The translations under genes were made by a program, and so were the position numbers. A model generated the notes under the pieces. It did no database searches. It saw only the letters and a list, made by a program, of their open reading frames with translations, and was not told where the DNA came from. 64,000 nt of DNA, taken from positions 1,116,001-1,180,000 of the forward strand of contig NZ_CP014224.1 of the NCBI RefSeq assembly GCF_001697185.1, read 5' to 3'. The DNA is from Wenyingzhuangia fucanilytica (GTDB taxonomy: Bacteria; Bacteroidota; Bacteroidia; Flavobacteriales; Flavobacteriaceae). Positions 7,032-16,358 of the stretch are shown piece by piece. Numbering within the stretch: position 1 is the stretch's first letter; each line of letters begins with the position of its first letter.

Positions 7032-8555
7032 ATGAAAAATTTAAAAACATTACTATTTACATTGGCTTGCGGATCAGCTGTACTATTATCTTCATGTGGA
7101 GAAGATGCTTTAGACGGAATAAACGGAGTTGATGGTACAAATGGAGTTGATGGAACTAACGGACAAGATGGAGCTAATGGATCTGATGCTTCTGTTTTTT
7201 TAACAGCATCAAAATCACCAAGTTTATTAAAAGTAACTAATGATTTTGTAAACTTAAAAATCTATCCAATTTTATCATCAGAAGATGTGATACCAAATAG
7301 CCCAGATTTTGTTTATGGATCTATGGCAGATGGTGCAGGATTGTTAAATAACGGAGATGAAACATTTACGTTAATTAACAATATAGAAGCAGATTATTCT
7401 ATCGCTCGTATTATTTTAAATAAAAATTTAAGACCAGTTTCTGGAGAATATATTTTAAATGCCGAAGCAACTGCCTATACTGCACAATGTTCGGGTACTT
7501 TAATTACTCAAGAAGAACACGGATTTGGACCTTTGTATTTATCTGGAGGTGAATGGGGAGGAGCATCTAAAGGAGTGTTTGTAGTAGATCCTGCTAAAAG
7601 TGCTGAGGATGCTGGTACAGCAGAGTTATTGCAAGCTATGGGACAATGGTCTACAGAAAATGCGGTACCTATTGGTAAAGATGCTTATGCTAACAAAACA
7701 GTTGTTTTTATTGGTGATGACCATGCTGATAATACTGTGCCTTCTGGTCAATTAGGAATGTATGTTGGAGATAGAGGAGATTTAGACAATGGTAAATTAT
7801 ATGGTTTAAAAGTTACTTCTTCAGGTATTGATTTTGAAATGGATATGGTTGAAGGAACTGAATATAATGCTGAATTTGTTGAGTTAACAGAAAGAGAAAT
7901 TAATGCTTTAGATGCCGAAGCAAAAAGTAAAGATGTAATGGGATTCTCTAGGTTAGAAGATATTGATTGGAGAAGAGGTTCTGCAGCTAATCAAAGAGAA
8001 ATTTATTTTTGTGTTACTGGTAGAAAAAGTAATGATTTAGTAGGTAAGGGAAGTGCTTTAGGACGTATTTATAAAGTTGTTTTAAATGATACAGACCCAA
8101 CAGGAGCTTGTAAAATTACTTGTTTGTTAGATGGAGATAAAGTTGGGGGTAAAGCTGATGGTTTCCACTCTCCAGATAATATTTTAGTAACAGAAAACTA
8201 TGCATACATTCAAGAAGATCCAAACGGATATTTAGATACAGCTGTGAATGGTTATGCAAAAGTTTATCAATACAATTTAAATACAGGAGATTTACAAACT
8301 GTTTTAGAAGCAGATCAAGATAGAGCAGCTGGTTTAGGTTATGGTACCACTTCTAACAGATGGGAAATTACAGGAATGATTGATGTTACTGATGTTGTTA
8401 ATAACGGAGATAATACCTTTTTAGTAATGACTCAAAACCATGGATGGAACCCTGCAGATGGAACTTCTTTTACAGATCCAAAAGCAAATGCTAATTTATC
8501 TAGCGCAACAAAAGAAGGATCTATGTTGTACTTAATTAAAGGTTTAGAAAGATAA
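7032..8555 (+). CDS. PhoX-like (DUF839) lipoprotein with collagen-like linker
   Basis: A 507-residue lipoprotein. I chose the ATG at 7032 because it gives a lipoprotein signal with LLSSC (Cys22); an ATG at 6993 would bury it. Residues 29-52 are eight Gly-X-Y triplets (GINGVDGTNG...), a collagen-like linker rich in Asn/Asp. The rest resembles PhoX/DUF839 beta-propellers: a GTLITQEE segment, GGEWGG, and FHSPDNILVTENYAYIQEDP. PhoX enzymes are extracytoplasmic alkaline phosphatases using Fe and Ca. I cannot verify all metal ligands, so an activity other than phosphatase is possible. It is followed after a short gap by a cytochrome c peroxidase lipoprotein, probably on the same transcript. Confidence 0.65.
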   Translation: MKNLKTLLFTLACGSAVLLSSCGEDALDGINGVDGTNGVDGTNGQDGANGSDASVFLTASKSPSLLKVTNDFVNLKIYPILSSEDVIPNSPDFVYGSMADGAGLLNNGDETFTLINNIEADYSIARIILNKNLRPVSGEYILNAEATAYTAQCSGTLITQEEHGFGPLYLSGGEWGGASKGVFVVDPAKSAEDAGTAELLQAMGQWSTENAVPIGKDAYANKTVVFIGDDHADNTVPSGQLGMYVGDRGDLDNGKLYGLKVTSSGIDFEMDMVEGTEYNAEFVELTEREINALDAEAKSKDVMGFSRLEDIDWRRGSAANQREIYFCVTGRKSNDLVGKGSALGRIYKVVLNDTDPTGACKITCLLDGDKVGGKADGFHSPDNILVTENYAYIQEDPNGYLDTAVNGYAKVYQYNLNTGDLQTVLEADQDRAAGLGYGTTSNRWEITGMIDVTDVVNNGDNTFLVMTQNHGWNPADGTSFTDPKANANLSSATKEGSMLYLIKGLER

Positions 8556-8587
8556 TTTAAAAAGAATTCATGAATTACATATTATTT

Positions 8588-10369
8588 ATGAAAGCTAAGA
8601 CATATACTTTGTGTATATGTCTTTTGCTTTTAGGTGCTGTGGCTTGTAAAAATGCAGAAAAGTCAAAAGAAAACATCAATACCAATCAACAAATAAAAAA
8701 GTTTTATACATCAGAATTAGAAAGTTGTATAGGTTTGTTAGATTCAATTTCTATTGATAAACTACCTCAAAAAAACATTAATTTATATAAAAAAGCGCGT
8801 CAACATTTTAAAATGATTGAGCCAGTTTTAGCAGCTATAGATGTTAATAATTACAAATCTTTAAACGCTCCTAATATTCTTCAAGTTCACGAAGAAGATT
8901 TAACCGATATTAAAATTAAAAAACCATTTGGTTTTCAAGTAATAGAAGAGTTGTTGCATGAATCTGTGATGGATACGCTTTTGTTAGAAAACACTCTTAC
9001 TGTTACAAAAAGTAGATTAAAACTTGTAAAACAAAACACAAGTATTAGCTTAAAAGATTATCATGTAATTTGGTTGTTAAGAAACCAAATTATTAGAACA
9101 GCCACCACTGGTATCACCGGTTTTGATTCTCCTGTGTTGGCACAATCTTTACAAGAATCTCAATACGTTTACAACACACTAATTAAAATTATAGAAACTT
9201 ATCAAGATTTTTTTAATAATAATGAGTTAAGGGAAGAAATTATCACCTCGTTTAAAAATTCTATTAAAGCGTTACAAGGAGATTTTAATAGTTTTGATAG
9301 GTATACTTTTATAAAAGAATATACTGATGAGCAATTAAAATTATTAGTAGCTATTCAAAAAGATTGGAATGTAGAATTTCCTTTTGAAATGGCCATTGCT
9401 AATAATACAGTTTCTCTTTTTGGAGAAAATACGTTGAATGTAAATTACTTTTCTGATTATAAAAACGATACTACACAAATAAAGAAAAAAGAGGAGTTTG
9501 GAAAGTTATTGTTTAATGATAAAATATTATCAAAAAACAAGAGTATGGCTTGTGTATCATGCCATGTAAAAGAATTGGCATTTACCGATGGAAAAAAAAC
9601 GTTTAATAATAAGCAAAAACGAAATAGTCCAACGCTTACCTATACAGCTTATCAACAATCATTTTTTATGGATGCTCGTACTGGGAGTTTAGAAGGTCAA
9701 ATAGTTGGAGTGGCCAATAATCATGATGAATTTAACTTACCTATGGATTCTATTGTAAATAGAGTTGTAGCAAATTCTACATATAAAGTAATGTTAGATT
9801 CTTTGTATGGAAATAAAAGAGTAGAATACAACATTAGGCATGCTATCGCTTCCTATGTTAGGTCTTTGAATACTTTTAATTCTAAGTTTGATAACAATAT
9901 CAATAACAAAGAAAATACTTTGTCTGCTTCAGAAAAACGAGGGTTTAATTTGTTTATGGGAAAAGCAGCTTGTGCAACATGTCATTTTCCACCAATATTT
10001 AATGGTACAGTGCCTCCAAACTTTAATGATACGGAACTAGAATTTATAGGAGTTCCAGAAACAAATGATACGATTAACCCTATGATTTCTGATGATTTAG
10101 GAAGATATGATTTCTTTAAAACAGAAGAAAGAAAACATTTTTTTAAGACTCCAACCATTAGAAATATTGCTTTAACAGCTCCTTATATGCACAATGGTGT
10201 TTATAATTCTTTAGAAGAAGTGATGGAGTTTTATAATAATGGAGGTGGAGCAGGACTTGGTTTTGATGTTCCTCATCAAACTTTACCTTTTGACAATTTA
10301 GATTTATCGGATGAAGAAATAAAAGATATCATAGCTTTTATGAAAACTTTGACTGATAGTTCCTATTAA
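8588..10369 (+). CDS. Di-haem cytochrome c peroxidase family lipoprotein
   Basis: The ATG at 8588 (593 residues) gives the better lipoprotein signal, ending LLGAVAC; an in-frame ATG exists at 8570. Two CxxCH haem motifs are visible, CVSCH (codon at 9551) and CATCH (codon at 9971), in the order of bacterial CcpA/MauG-type peroxidases. Other family segments are FGKLLFNDKILSKNKSMAC, RNSPTLTYTAY, and FKTPTIRNIALTAPYMHNG near the C-terminus. An N-terminal helical region of about 280 residues precedes the catalytic part; it has an imelysin-like feel (PFGFQVIEELLHES), but I cannot prove that. Likely role: periplasm-facing peroxide reduction or oxidative maturation using electrons from small cytochromes. 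It ends before a strong terminator. Confidence 0.85.
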   Translation: MKAKTYTLCICLLLLGAVACKNAEKSKENINTNQQIKKFYTSELESCIGLLDSISIDKLPQKNINLYKKARQHFKMIEPVLAAIDVNNYKSLNAPNILQVHEEDLTDIKIKKPFGFQVIEELLHESVMDTLLLENTLTVTKSRLKLVKQNTSISLKDYHVIWLLRNQIIRTATTGITGFDSPVLAQSLQESQYVYNTLIKIIETYQDFFNNNELREEIITSFKNSIKALQGDFNSFDRYTFIKEYTDEQLKLLVAIQKDWNVEFPFEMAIANNTVSLFGENTLNVNYFSDYKNDTTQIKKKEEFGKLLFNDKILSKNKSMACVSCHVKELAFTDGKKTFNNKQKRNSPTLTYTAYQQSFFMDARTGSLEGQIVGVANNHDEFNLPMDSIVNRVVANSTYKVMLDSLYGNKRVEYNIRHAIASYVRSLNTFNSKFDNNINNKENTLSASEKRGFNLFMGKAACATCHFPPIFNGTVPPNFNDTELEFIGVPETNDTINPMISDDLGRYDFFKTEERKHFFKTPTIRNIALTAPYMHNGVYNSLEEVMEFYNNGGGAGLGFDVPHQTLPFDNLDLSDEEIKDIIAFMKTLTDSSY

Positions 10370-10390
10370 AAACAATCATCATTAATTATC

Positions 10391-10424
10391 AAAAAGCCTC
10401 ATCTTAATTTGATGAGGCTTTTTG
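10391..10424. terminator. Bidirectional rho-independent terminator
   Basis: The arms aaaagcctcatc and gatgaggcttttt flank a short loop, with an A-run on one side and a T-run on the other. It ends the peroxidase transcript on the plus strand and can also end the minus-strand gene, whose stop codon (10404-10406) lies in the loop. Confidence 0.9.
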
Positions 10425-10703
10425 ATATAAATATTTTACTAGCAAAAAGAATAAAATTCCTCCCAAAGCAGAAACAAGTATGTTGATAGAGAATAGGCCT
10501 ATGTTTAATTCATGGTATTGCATGATATCACTAGGACTAAAACCCAATCTGCTAAAAGATTTAATGAATAAAATACTACCAAATACTCCAAGAATGGTAT
10601 TTCCTGTGATACCAAAATCTTTGGAGTTGGAAAAATATGCATATATATTAGAAGCTACAATCCCAACTAAAATACTAAGTAGAGAAATAGAAGTTTCTGT
10701 CAT
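10404..10703 (-). CDS. Small membrane protein, GlsB/YeaQ/YmgE-like (transglycosylase-associated family)
   Basis: A 99-residue protein with three hydrophobic segments, near residues 5-25, 32-50 and 70-93. The middle contains FGITGNTILGVFGSILFIKSF, matching the GLxGNxxxGxxGA pattern of GlsB/YeaQ-type stress membrane proteins. The role in this phylum is not established. The gene stands alone between a bidirectional terminator and cydB, and its stop codon is part of the terminator loop. The family assignment is by pattern only. Confidence 0.6.
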   Translation of the reverse strand: MTETSISLLSILVGIVASNIYAYFSNSKDFGITGNTILGVFGSILFIKSFSRLGFSPSDIMQYHELNIGLFSINILVSALGGILFFLLVKYLYQKASSN

Positions 10704-10764
10704 TTTTTAGTTTTTATAAGGTAAAAGTATTTTAATTCTACTTTCTTAATGTAGAACTAAGCCG

Positions 10765-11838
10765 TTAATGTCCATAATCCATATCATCAATTTTACCAGC
10801 GGTTAATTTTTTTTGAATGATGAAATAAATAATGATTAAAATAATTCCAATAATCATCCAAGGCATGGCTACAGACATTCCGTACTCACTTGTTGTGGTA
10901 TTATAAATGGTTAAATCTGGATTGATGTTATTGGTAGAAGGCAGTAAAGTAGGAAACATAGTTGCTAGAGTAGAAGTAATTCCACCAACAATCATTAGTG
11001 TAGAACATACAAAAGCATATACTTCTTTTTTAAACTTTTTAACAAAAAAAGTTCCTGTTAAACCAGCAAAATATACCATAGGGAATATTAAAAAGGCAGG
11101 ATATTCTAAATAATTATCCAAAGGATGTGGTTCTATAATATGCCAAATACTCACAGAAAAAACAGTTAATACTGCCAAAGCAATATTTAAATTAAACACC
11201 ACAGACTTTAGTTTTGTATTAATACTAGCGTTGGTTTTTAAAACAATCCAATTGGCACCGTGAATGGCAAGAGTGATTACTGCAATAATTCCAATAACAA
11301 TGGTAAACCAATCAATTACTCCAGGGTGTGTGGTAGATGGGCTAAAACTACTGTTCCATAATGGTAAAAAGAAATAGTGAGCTTCATAAGCAGAAACACC
11401 ATTTTCTACTCCTCCTAAATTTACCCCTCTGGCAACATTTCCTAATGCGATTCCAAAAAATAAAGTTAAAAGTAAGCTAGATACTCCAAAAGATTTATCC
11501 CAAATGGTTTTCCATACAGGATGGTCTATTTGGCTTCTCAATTCTAAACCAATGGCTCTAAAAATAATAAGCCATAAAACAATAATTAAAGGAAGATAAA
11601 ATCCACTAAAGGCAGAAGCGTATAAAGTTGGAAAAGCCATAAATAACAATCCACCAGCAGCTACTAACCAAACTTCGTTAGAATCCCAAAAAAGTCCAGC
11701 AGCTTTAGAAATTACTTCTTTGTCTTTTTCTGTTTTGGCAAAAAATAAATGAATAATTCCTGTTCCAAAATCGTAACCATCTAAAATGAAAAAGATAGTT
11801 AAAACCAATGCTACAATAATAAACCAAAAAATTTCCAT
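10765..11838 (-). CDS. cydB: Cytochrome bd quinol oxidase subunit II
   Basis: A 357-residue inner-membrane protein with about nine hydrophobic segments. The N-terminus FWFIIVALVLTIFFILDGYDFGTGI contains the DGYDFG signature of CydB, followed by FWDSNEVWLVAAGG and LELRSQ. It partners CydA, encoded 3 bp upstream, in the high-affinity terminal oxidase that oxidises quinol and reduces oxygen under low oxygen. Length is close to the usual 340-380. No CydX-like small subunit is seen downstream; the C-terminus ends in DDMDYGH. Confidence 0.96.
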   Translation of the reverse strand: MEIFWFIIVALVLTIFFILDGYDFGTGIIHLFFAKTEKDKEVISKAAGLFWDSNEVWLVAAGGLLFMAFPTLYASAFSGFYLPLIIVLWLIIFRAIGLELRSQIDHPVWKTIWDKSFGVSSLLLTLFFGIALGNVARGVNLGGVENGVSAYEAHYFFLPLWNSSFSPSTTHPGVIDWFTIVIGIIAVITLAIHGANWIVLKTNASINTKLKSVVFNLNIALAVLTVFSVSIWHIIEPHPLDNYLEYPAFLIFPMVYFAGLTGTFFVKKFKKEVYAFVCSTLMIVGGITSTLATMFPTLLPSTNNINPDLTIYNTTTSEYGMSVAMPWMIIGIILIIIYFIIQKKLTAGKIDDMDYGH

Positions 11839-11841
11839 AGT

Positions 11842-13173
11842 TTAATGTTTTTCGTGTTGAGGTCCATGGTAAATGGTTTTTCCTACCAAGACTAAAAATA
11901 ATAATCCTAAAAGCATATAAAGTGCTACAAAGCCTAATAAAGTAAACAAAGTATTTCCTGATGAAACTGTAGGAGAAACCCCGTCAACTGTTTTTAACAA
12001 GCCATAAACCAAATAAGGTTGTCTTCCTAGTTCTGCAGTGTACCAACCTGTAATATTGGCTATAAAAGGGAAAGGAACTAAAAATAGAATGGTCCACAAT
12101 AAAGGTTTAAAGTTATATAGTTTTTTTCGGTACAAGAATAACATAGAAATTCCCATAATACCAATAAAAATAGTTCCTAAACCAACCATAATATGGTAAG
12201 AATAATACAAAGCTGGAATGTTATCTGGCAGTTCATCTTTTGTAAAATGATCCATTCCAATAATTTGTTTGTCCCATTCTTGATAAGTTAAAAAACTTAG
12301 AATATTTGGAACAGCAATTTTGTTGTCTAATTTTTTTTCTACCATGTTGGGCTGGCCAATCAAAACAATTTCTGCTCCAGCTTCTTCGGTTTCAAAAATA
12401 CCTTCCATAGCTGCAAATGAAGCCGGTTGATATTTTGCCACATTTTTAGCGTTTAAATCTCCTGTAGGGAAAGCAACCAATAAACTAGAAATTAATCCGA
12501 TGATGACTCCTGTTTTTAAGAACAATTTTCCGTGCTCTTGATGTTTTTTAATCAACAAGTAAAAAGCACCAATACTAGCTACTACAAAAGATGAGGTAAC
12601 CAAAGATGCCATTTGATTGTGTAAAAAAGCAGGTAACAACCAAGGATTGCTAAATAGTTGAGAAAAATGAGTCAATACAAATTTTCCATTTTCTAAGACT
12701 TCATATCCTACAGGATGTTGCATCCAGGCGTTGGTAGCTAAAATTAAATATCCACTAGCCCAAGACCCTAAAAAGACAAAGAATCCTGTTAAAAAATGCA
12801 GTTTTTGTCCCATCAATTTTTCACCAAAAATAAATAAGGCTAAAAAGGATGATTCTAAAAAGAAAGAAAAGGTTCCCTCCATGGCTAAGGTCTGACCAAT
12901 AATTCCTCCTGTAAGTTCAGAAAATTTAGCCCAGTTGGTTCCAAACTGAAATTCCATTGGAATTCCTGTAATAACTCCCATGGTAAAGTTGATGGCAAAA
13001 ATTTTCATGAAAAATTTAGCAGCATCGTTATAAATTTCTTTGTTAGATTTTAAGTAATATCCTTTAAAAAGAATAATAATTAAAGAAAGTCCCATGGTGA
13101 GTTGTGGGAAAATGTAGTGAAAGGTGATCGTGAATGCAAATTGCAATCGATCATAAAAAATCATGTCTTCCAT
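11842..13173 (-). CDS. cydA: Cytochrome bd quinol oxidase subunit I
   Basis: A 443-residue inner-membrane protein and the haem-carrying subunit of cytochrome bd. His19 in TFHYIFPQLTMG is the expected haem ligand position. FQFGTNWAKF, the conserved QPASFAAMEG of the Q-loop start, and GRQPY (GRQPW in most relatives) are all present. It is shorter than E. coli CydA (about 520), consistent with the short Q-loop type. Together with cydB it forms a two-gene operon transcribed from the 13174-13362 interval, which it shares with a divergent DUF2461 gene. The bd oxidase supports respiration at low oxygen and gives resistance to NO and peroxide. Confidence 0.96.
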   Translation of the reverse strand: MEDMIFYDRLQFAFTITFHYIFPQLTMGLSLIIILFKGYYLKSNKEIYNDAAKFFMKIFAINFTMGVITGIPMEFQFGTNWAKFSELTGGIIGQTLAMEGTFSFFLESSFLALFIFGEKLMGQKLHFLTGFFVFLGSWASGYLILATNAWMQHPVGYEVLENGKFVLTHFSQLFSNPWLLPAFLHNQMASLVTSSFVVASIGAFYLLIKKHQEHGKLFLKTGVIIGLISSLLVAFPTGDLNAKNVAKYQPASFAAMEGIFETEEAGAEIVLIGQPNMVEKKLDNKIAVPNILSFLTYQEWDKQIIGMDHFTKDELPDNIPALYYSYHIMVGLGTIFIGIMGISMLFLYRKKLYNFKPLLWTILFLVPFPFIANITGWYTAELGRQPYLVYGLLKTVDGVSPTVSSGNTLFTLLGFVALYMLLGLLFLVLVGKTIYHGPQHEKH

Positions 13174-13362
13174 GCTTGGTCTAGTTTAGACTGTTTAGTA
13201 GATAAAATTGGATACTAAAACCCATAGTTTATTAGAGTTTTAGTACTTAAGTTGAACATTTAAATTTAAGGTATTTTGTTTAGTTAAAAGTTTATTTAAG
13301 GAATAAAAGTAAGTGTGTTTTCGCATGAATTTGTACTTTTATAAAAATCAAAACTATACAGA

Positions 13363-14040
13363 ATGTCTATTCAAATTCAGCCTTCAATTTTTAAGTTTTT
13401 AAATACATTAAAAGAAAACAATACACGAGAGTGGTTTGCAGAAAACAAAACTTGGTTTACCGAAGAAGAAACACAAATGAAGTTTTTTTTTACCAAAGTG
13501 ATGGAAGGTTTGCGTGAGATAGATGATATTGAAGGAATGAAAGCTTACAGAATTTATAGAGATGTAAGATTTTCTAAAGATAAATCACCATATAAAATAT
13601 ACAGAAGTTGTAGTTTTAAACGTGCAACAGAAGCTTTAAGAGGAGGATATCATGTAGAAGTAACTCCTGGTGGTTCTTTTTTAGCTTGTGGCTTTTGGCA
13701 ACCAAATAAAGAAGATTTATTAAGAATTAGAAAAGAATTTGAAATGGATGCCGATGAAATTAACGAAATTATTGATTCGGTAGAGATACAAAAAGTTTTT
13801 GGAGGTTTTTATGATGGAGAAGCCTTAAAATCTGCTCCCAAAGGATTTGATAAAGAGCATAAAGCGATTAAGTTGATACGCAAAAAAGATTTTATTCTAC
13901 TAAGAAAATTTACAGATGAAGAAGTGCTTCATCCTAATTTTTATAACGAAGTGTTAAAATCTTTTAAAGCAGCTAGACCTTATTTAGATTATATGAGTGA
14001 TGTACTAACCACAAATTTAAACGGAGAGTCCTTAATATAG
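13363..14040 (+). CDS. DUF2461 (TIGR02453) family protein
   Basis: A 225-residue soluble protein with the DUF2461 hallmarks: FLNTLKENNTREWFAENK near the start, RIYRDVRFSKDKSPYK around 62-77, and GGYHVEVTPGGSFLACGFW near 95-113. The family is common in Bacteroidota and other bacteria and has no demonstrated activity. The gene is a single transcription unit, divergent from cydAB and closed by a terminator 3 bp after the stop. Nothing in the neighbourhood narrows its role. Confidence 0.88.
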   Translation: MSIQIQPSIFKFLNTLKENNTREWFAENKTWFTEEETQMKFFFTKVMEGLREIDDIEGMKAYRIYRDVRFSKDKSPYKIYRSCSFKRATEALRGGYHVEVTPGGSFLACGFWQPNKEDLLRIRKEFEMDADEINEIIDSVEIQKVFGGFYDGEALKSAPKGFDKEHKAIKLIRKKDFILLRKFTDEEVLHPNFYNEVLKSFKAARPYLDYMSDVLTTNLNGESLI

Positions 14041-14042
14041 AA

Positions 14043-14078
14043 ATCAAAAAAGCCATCTATTCAGATGGCTTTTTTGAT
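14043..14078. terminator. Bidirectional rho-independent terminator
   Basis: Near-perfect inverted repeat: atcaaaaaagccatct, loop attc, agatggcttttttgat. It carries a T-run on both strands and serves the converging DUF2461 gene and the minus-strand gene ending at 14096. Confidence 0.92.
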
Positions 14079-14095
14079 GATTTACTTTTATAAAG

Positions 14096-14902
14096 TTATT
14101 TACCTTCTTTAGAAGTATTTCCGTTTTTAACAGCTCTACGATTATCGTAACACTCAAGCACAGCCTCAATTAATTGTAAATCGGTAGCTTTGTTAATAAA
14201 GTATGGTGAGTAATCACAATCAGATAAAACTTCTGTTAATTTGTTAAGATCCATTTGTAAATAGTCTAAAATAACTTCTCTATCAAAACGATTGGTTAAA
14301 ATTTTTCTAGTAGCATCTTTATCTTTAAGTTCTTTTAAATCTTTAAGTTTTCTAGGTTTAGAGCCAAAGAGATTATACACAAAGTCCGCAGGATTATTTA
14401 TAATAACACCACCAGCTCCTAAACTACTACCTGTTTTGCTATTTTTTACTTCGTAGCTTTGTTTTAAACCATTAATGTGAATTCTATTGTATCTGTCTTT
14501 AGGAACATTTTTAACATCAATTTCTAAAACACCAATAATTTTGTAAGAGCTTACTTTTACTTCAGGCAATTCTTCTATTCTAGGGAATAAATCAACGTTT
14601 AGTTCTGTACCTTTAGATAAATCTTTAGTGATTTTTAGTTTGATAGATTCATAACCTAAACTAGAAATTAATAAAGTATCGCTTTCGGTAACGTCAATTT
14701 CAAAAAAACCTTCTTTACCCGATACTACACCATCAATATTTGTTAGGTTTAACAATGTAGCTCCTTGGATAAATGTGCTATCTACAGCATTGGCTATTTT
14801 TCCTTTGATGGTAAATTTTAATAAATCTTGAGCAGAACTATAAGTATAAGCTAAAAGACAAAATGCTAAAGTAATATATGTAATTTTATTTCTCATAATC
14901 AA
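14096..14902 (-). CDS. Secreted/periplasmic protein with carboxypeptidase-like regulatory domain
   Basis: A 268-residue protein with a signal peptide ending near residue 24 (SSAQ). Residues 30-115 form a CarboxypepD_reg-like beta-sandwich: IKGKIANAVDSTFIQGATLLNL, then GFFEIDV, then LLISSLGYESIKLKI. This module is also found at the N-terminus of SusC-type receptors and in many flavobacterial envelope proteins. The C-terminal half is charged and not recognised; similar short proteins occur in envelope operons of this family. The next gene upstream starts only 23 bp away, so the two are likely cotranscribed. Confidence 0.65.
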   Translation of the reverse strand: MIMRNKITYITLAFCLLAYTYSSAQDLLKFTIKGKIANAVDSTFIQGATLLNLTNIDGVVSGKEGFFEIDVTESDTLLISSLGYESIKLKITKDLSKGTELNVDLFPRIEELPEVKVSSYKIIGVLEIDVKNVPKDRYNRIHINGLKQSYEVKNSKTGSSLGAGGVIINNPADFVYNLFGSKPRKLKDLKELKDKDATRKILTNRFDREVILDYLQMDLNKLTEVLSDCDYSPYFINKATDLQLIEAVLECYDNRRAVKNGNTSKEGK

Positions 14903-14925
14903 GTGTTTGTAAAGTCTTGTTTACT

Positions 14926-15333
14926 TTACCTATAGGATTGTTTTTTATATTCTATGTCGTCTTTTTGACATTTGTCAATTGCAGGAGTAATGTTGATAAA
15001 TTCGGAATCTAATACTTCTTTGGCCCCCCTGTCTAAATACCAAAAAGTTAATCTAATTCGTTTACCGTTTCTACATCTAAAGGTATACATTCCTTGGTCT
15101 GTAACCCAACCATTATATCTTAAATCAGAAGTGTTGATGTTTTCTCTAACAGGAATTCTAAAATCATTAAAAATAGAGTAGACTTCTACTTCTTCTTGAG
15201 GCTCAGTTTCTTGATCTTTTTCTTTGGTATCCTCTATCTCTTCTTCAAGCGGTACTTCTCTTTGCGAGAAAGCCTCTAAGCTAAAAACACAGCAAATAAA
15301 GAAAAATAATATATAAAAACGTTCTTTTATCAT
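14926..15333 (-). CDS. Hypothetical exported protein
   Basis: A 135-residue protein with a hydrophobic N-terminal signal (residues 6-24, ending SFSQ). A very acidic Glu/Asp-rich stretch (28-50) follows, then a compact domain with two cysteines (residues 86 and 118 region) and the segments YNGWVTDQGMYTFRCRNGKRIRL and LTFWYLDRGAKEVLDSEF. I do not recognise a family. It lies between an EEP phosphatase gene (15 bp upstream) and the CarboxypepD_reg gene (23 bp downstream), on one likely minus-strand transcript. Confidence 0.6.
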   Translation of the reverse strand: MIKERFYILFFFICCVFSLEAFSQREVPLEEEIEDTKEKDQETEPQEEVEVYSIFNDFRIPVRENINTSDLRYNGWVTDQGMYTFRCRNGKRIRLTFWYLDRGAKEVLDSEFINITPAIDKCQKDDIEYKKQSYR

Positions 15334-15348
15334 TCTAAAATAAAGATA

Positions 15349-16356
15349 CTAATTATTTAAATTGATTCTTGCCATTATAGGATAATGATCCGATAAATTT
15401 ACATCATATGTTGTAAATTTTCCTACTTCCATACTATTATCTGGTAAAATAAAATCTATTCTAAATGGAAAGAAATAATGATAAGATTTACCAAAATTGG
15501 TACCAGCCTCTACAAAAGCATCTTTTCTGTTTTCCATAATTTCATGATAATTCCACGAAAAGGCAGTGTTGTTAAAATCCCCAGATACTATTGTTCTATG
15601 CGGGCATTCTTCAATATGTTTTTTTAAAGTTTTAATTTGATGAGATTGTTGTTTAAAAACAGTTTTAAATCTTTTAATTAAAGCATCTTTATCTTTGTTT
15701 CCATAATTTTCTTTATGAGTGTCTAAGCTAAAAGATTGTAAATGGACATTATAAACTCTAACAACTTCTTTCCCTATTTTTAAATCAGCAAAAATAATGT
15801 TGTTAGATGAGTTCTTAAAATTGATAGCACCCTTGTTTAAAACTTTATAATCAGAATAAATAGCCATACCACTAGCACTAGTTTTATACTCATAAGCTAA
15901 TGGAATATTTAGTTGTAATCCTTTAGCGTTTATGTATTCTTGAAAACAAATAATATCAGGTTGCTGCTTGTTTATAAGGTCACAAATGTCTTGTTTTACT
16001 GTGGGAGATTCAATCCAATGATACCTGTTAAACTGCCTAACATTAAAAGATAAAAGTTTAACATCATCTTCTTTTATTATTTCTTTTCCTTCTATGGCAT
16101 AAAAATCATGTACATGAGATAAACCAATAAGTATGCAAATAGCAGATAGTATAAAGTGAAATTTTAATTTTACTATCCAAAAAATCACAAAAGTAATGTT
16201 GATGATTAATAGCATAGGATATGCTAAACTTAAAATAGCAATACTAGAATATTTTGCAGGGTCTATAAAAGGCAATACATAAGTAATTAGCAATAAAACC
16301 GCAACTACAGTATTTATGAAAAACAAAAGTTTGTCAAAGAAGTTTAACTTTTTCAT
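15349..16356 (-). CDS. Endonuclease/exonuclease/phosphatase family membrane protein
   Basis: A 335-residue protein with three N-terminal membrane segments (about 11-31, 37-60, 66-84) and an EEP (DNase I-like) domain from about 100. Catalytic motifs are visible: LLSFNVRQF with the metal-binding Asn, CFQEY with the Glu, VYNVHLQS, SGDFNNTAFSW, and LSDHYPIMA with the terminal Asp-His pair. Such membrane-anchored EEP proteins are common next to rhomboid genes in Flavobacteriia. The substrate (phospholipid, nucleotide or other phosphodiester) cannot be told from sequence. The gene starts 2 bp after the upstream rhomboid stop. Confidence 0.85.
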   Translation of the reverse strand: MKKLNFFDKLLFFINTVVAVLLLITYVLPFIDPAKYSSIAILSLAYPMLLIINITFVIFWIVKLKFHFILSAICILIGLSHVHDFYAIEGKEIIKEDDVKLLSFNVRQFNRYHWIESPTVKQDICDLINKQQPDIICFQEYINAKGLQLNIPLAYEYKTSASGMAIYSDYKVLNKGAINFKNSSNNIIFADLKIGKEVVRVYNVHLQSFSLDTHKENYGNKDKDALIKRFKTVFKQQSHQIKTLKKHIEECPHRTIVSGDFNNTAFSWNYHEIMENRKDAFVEAGTNFGKSYHYFFPFRIDFILPDNSMEVGKFTTYDVNLSDHYPIMARINLNN

Positions 16357-16358
16357 TT

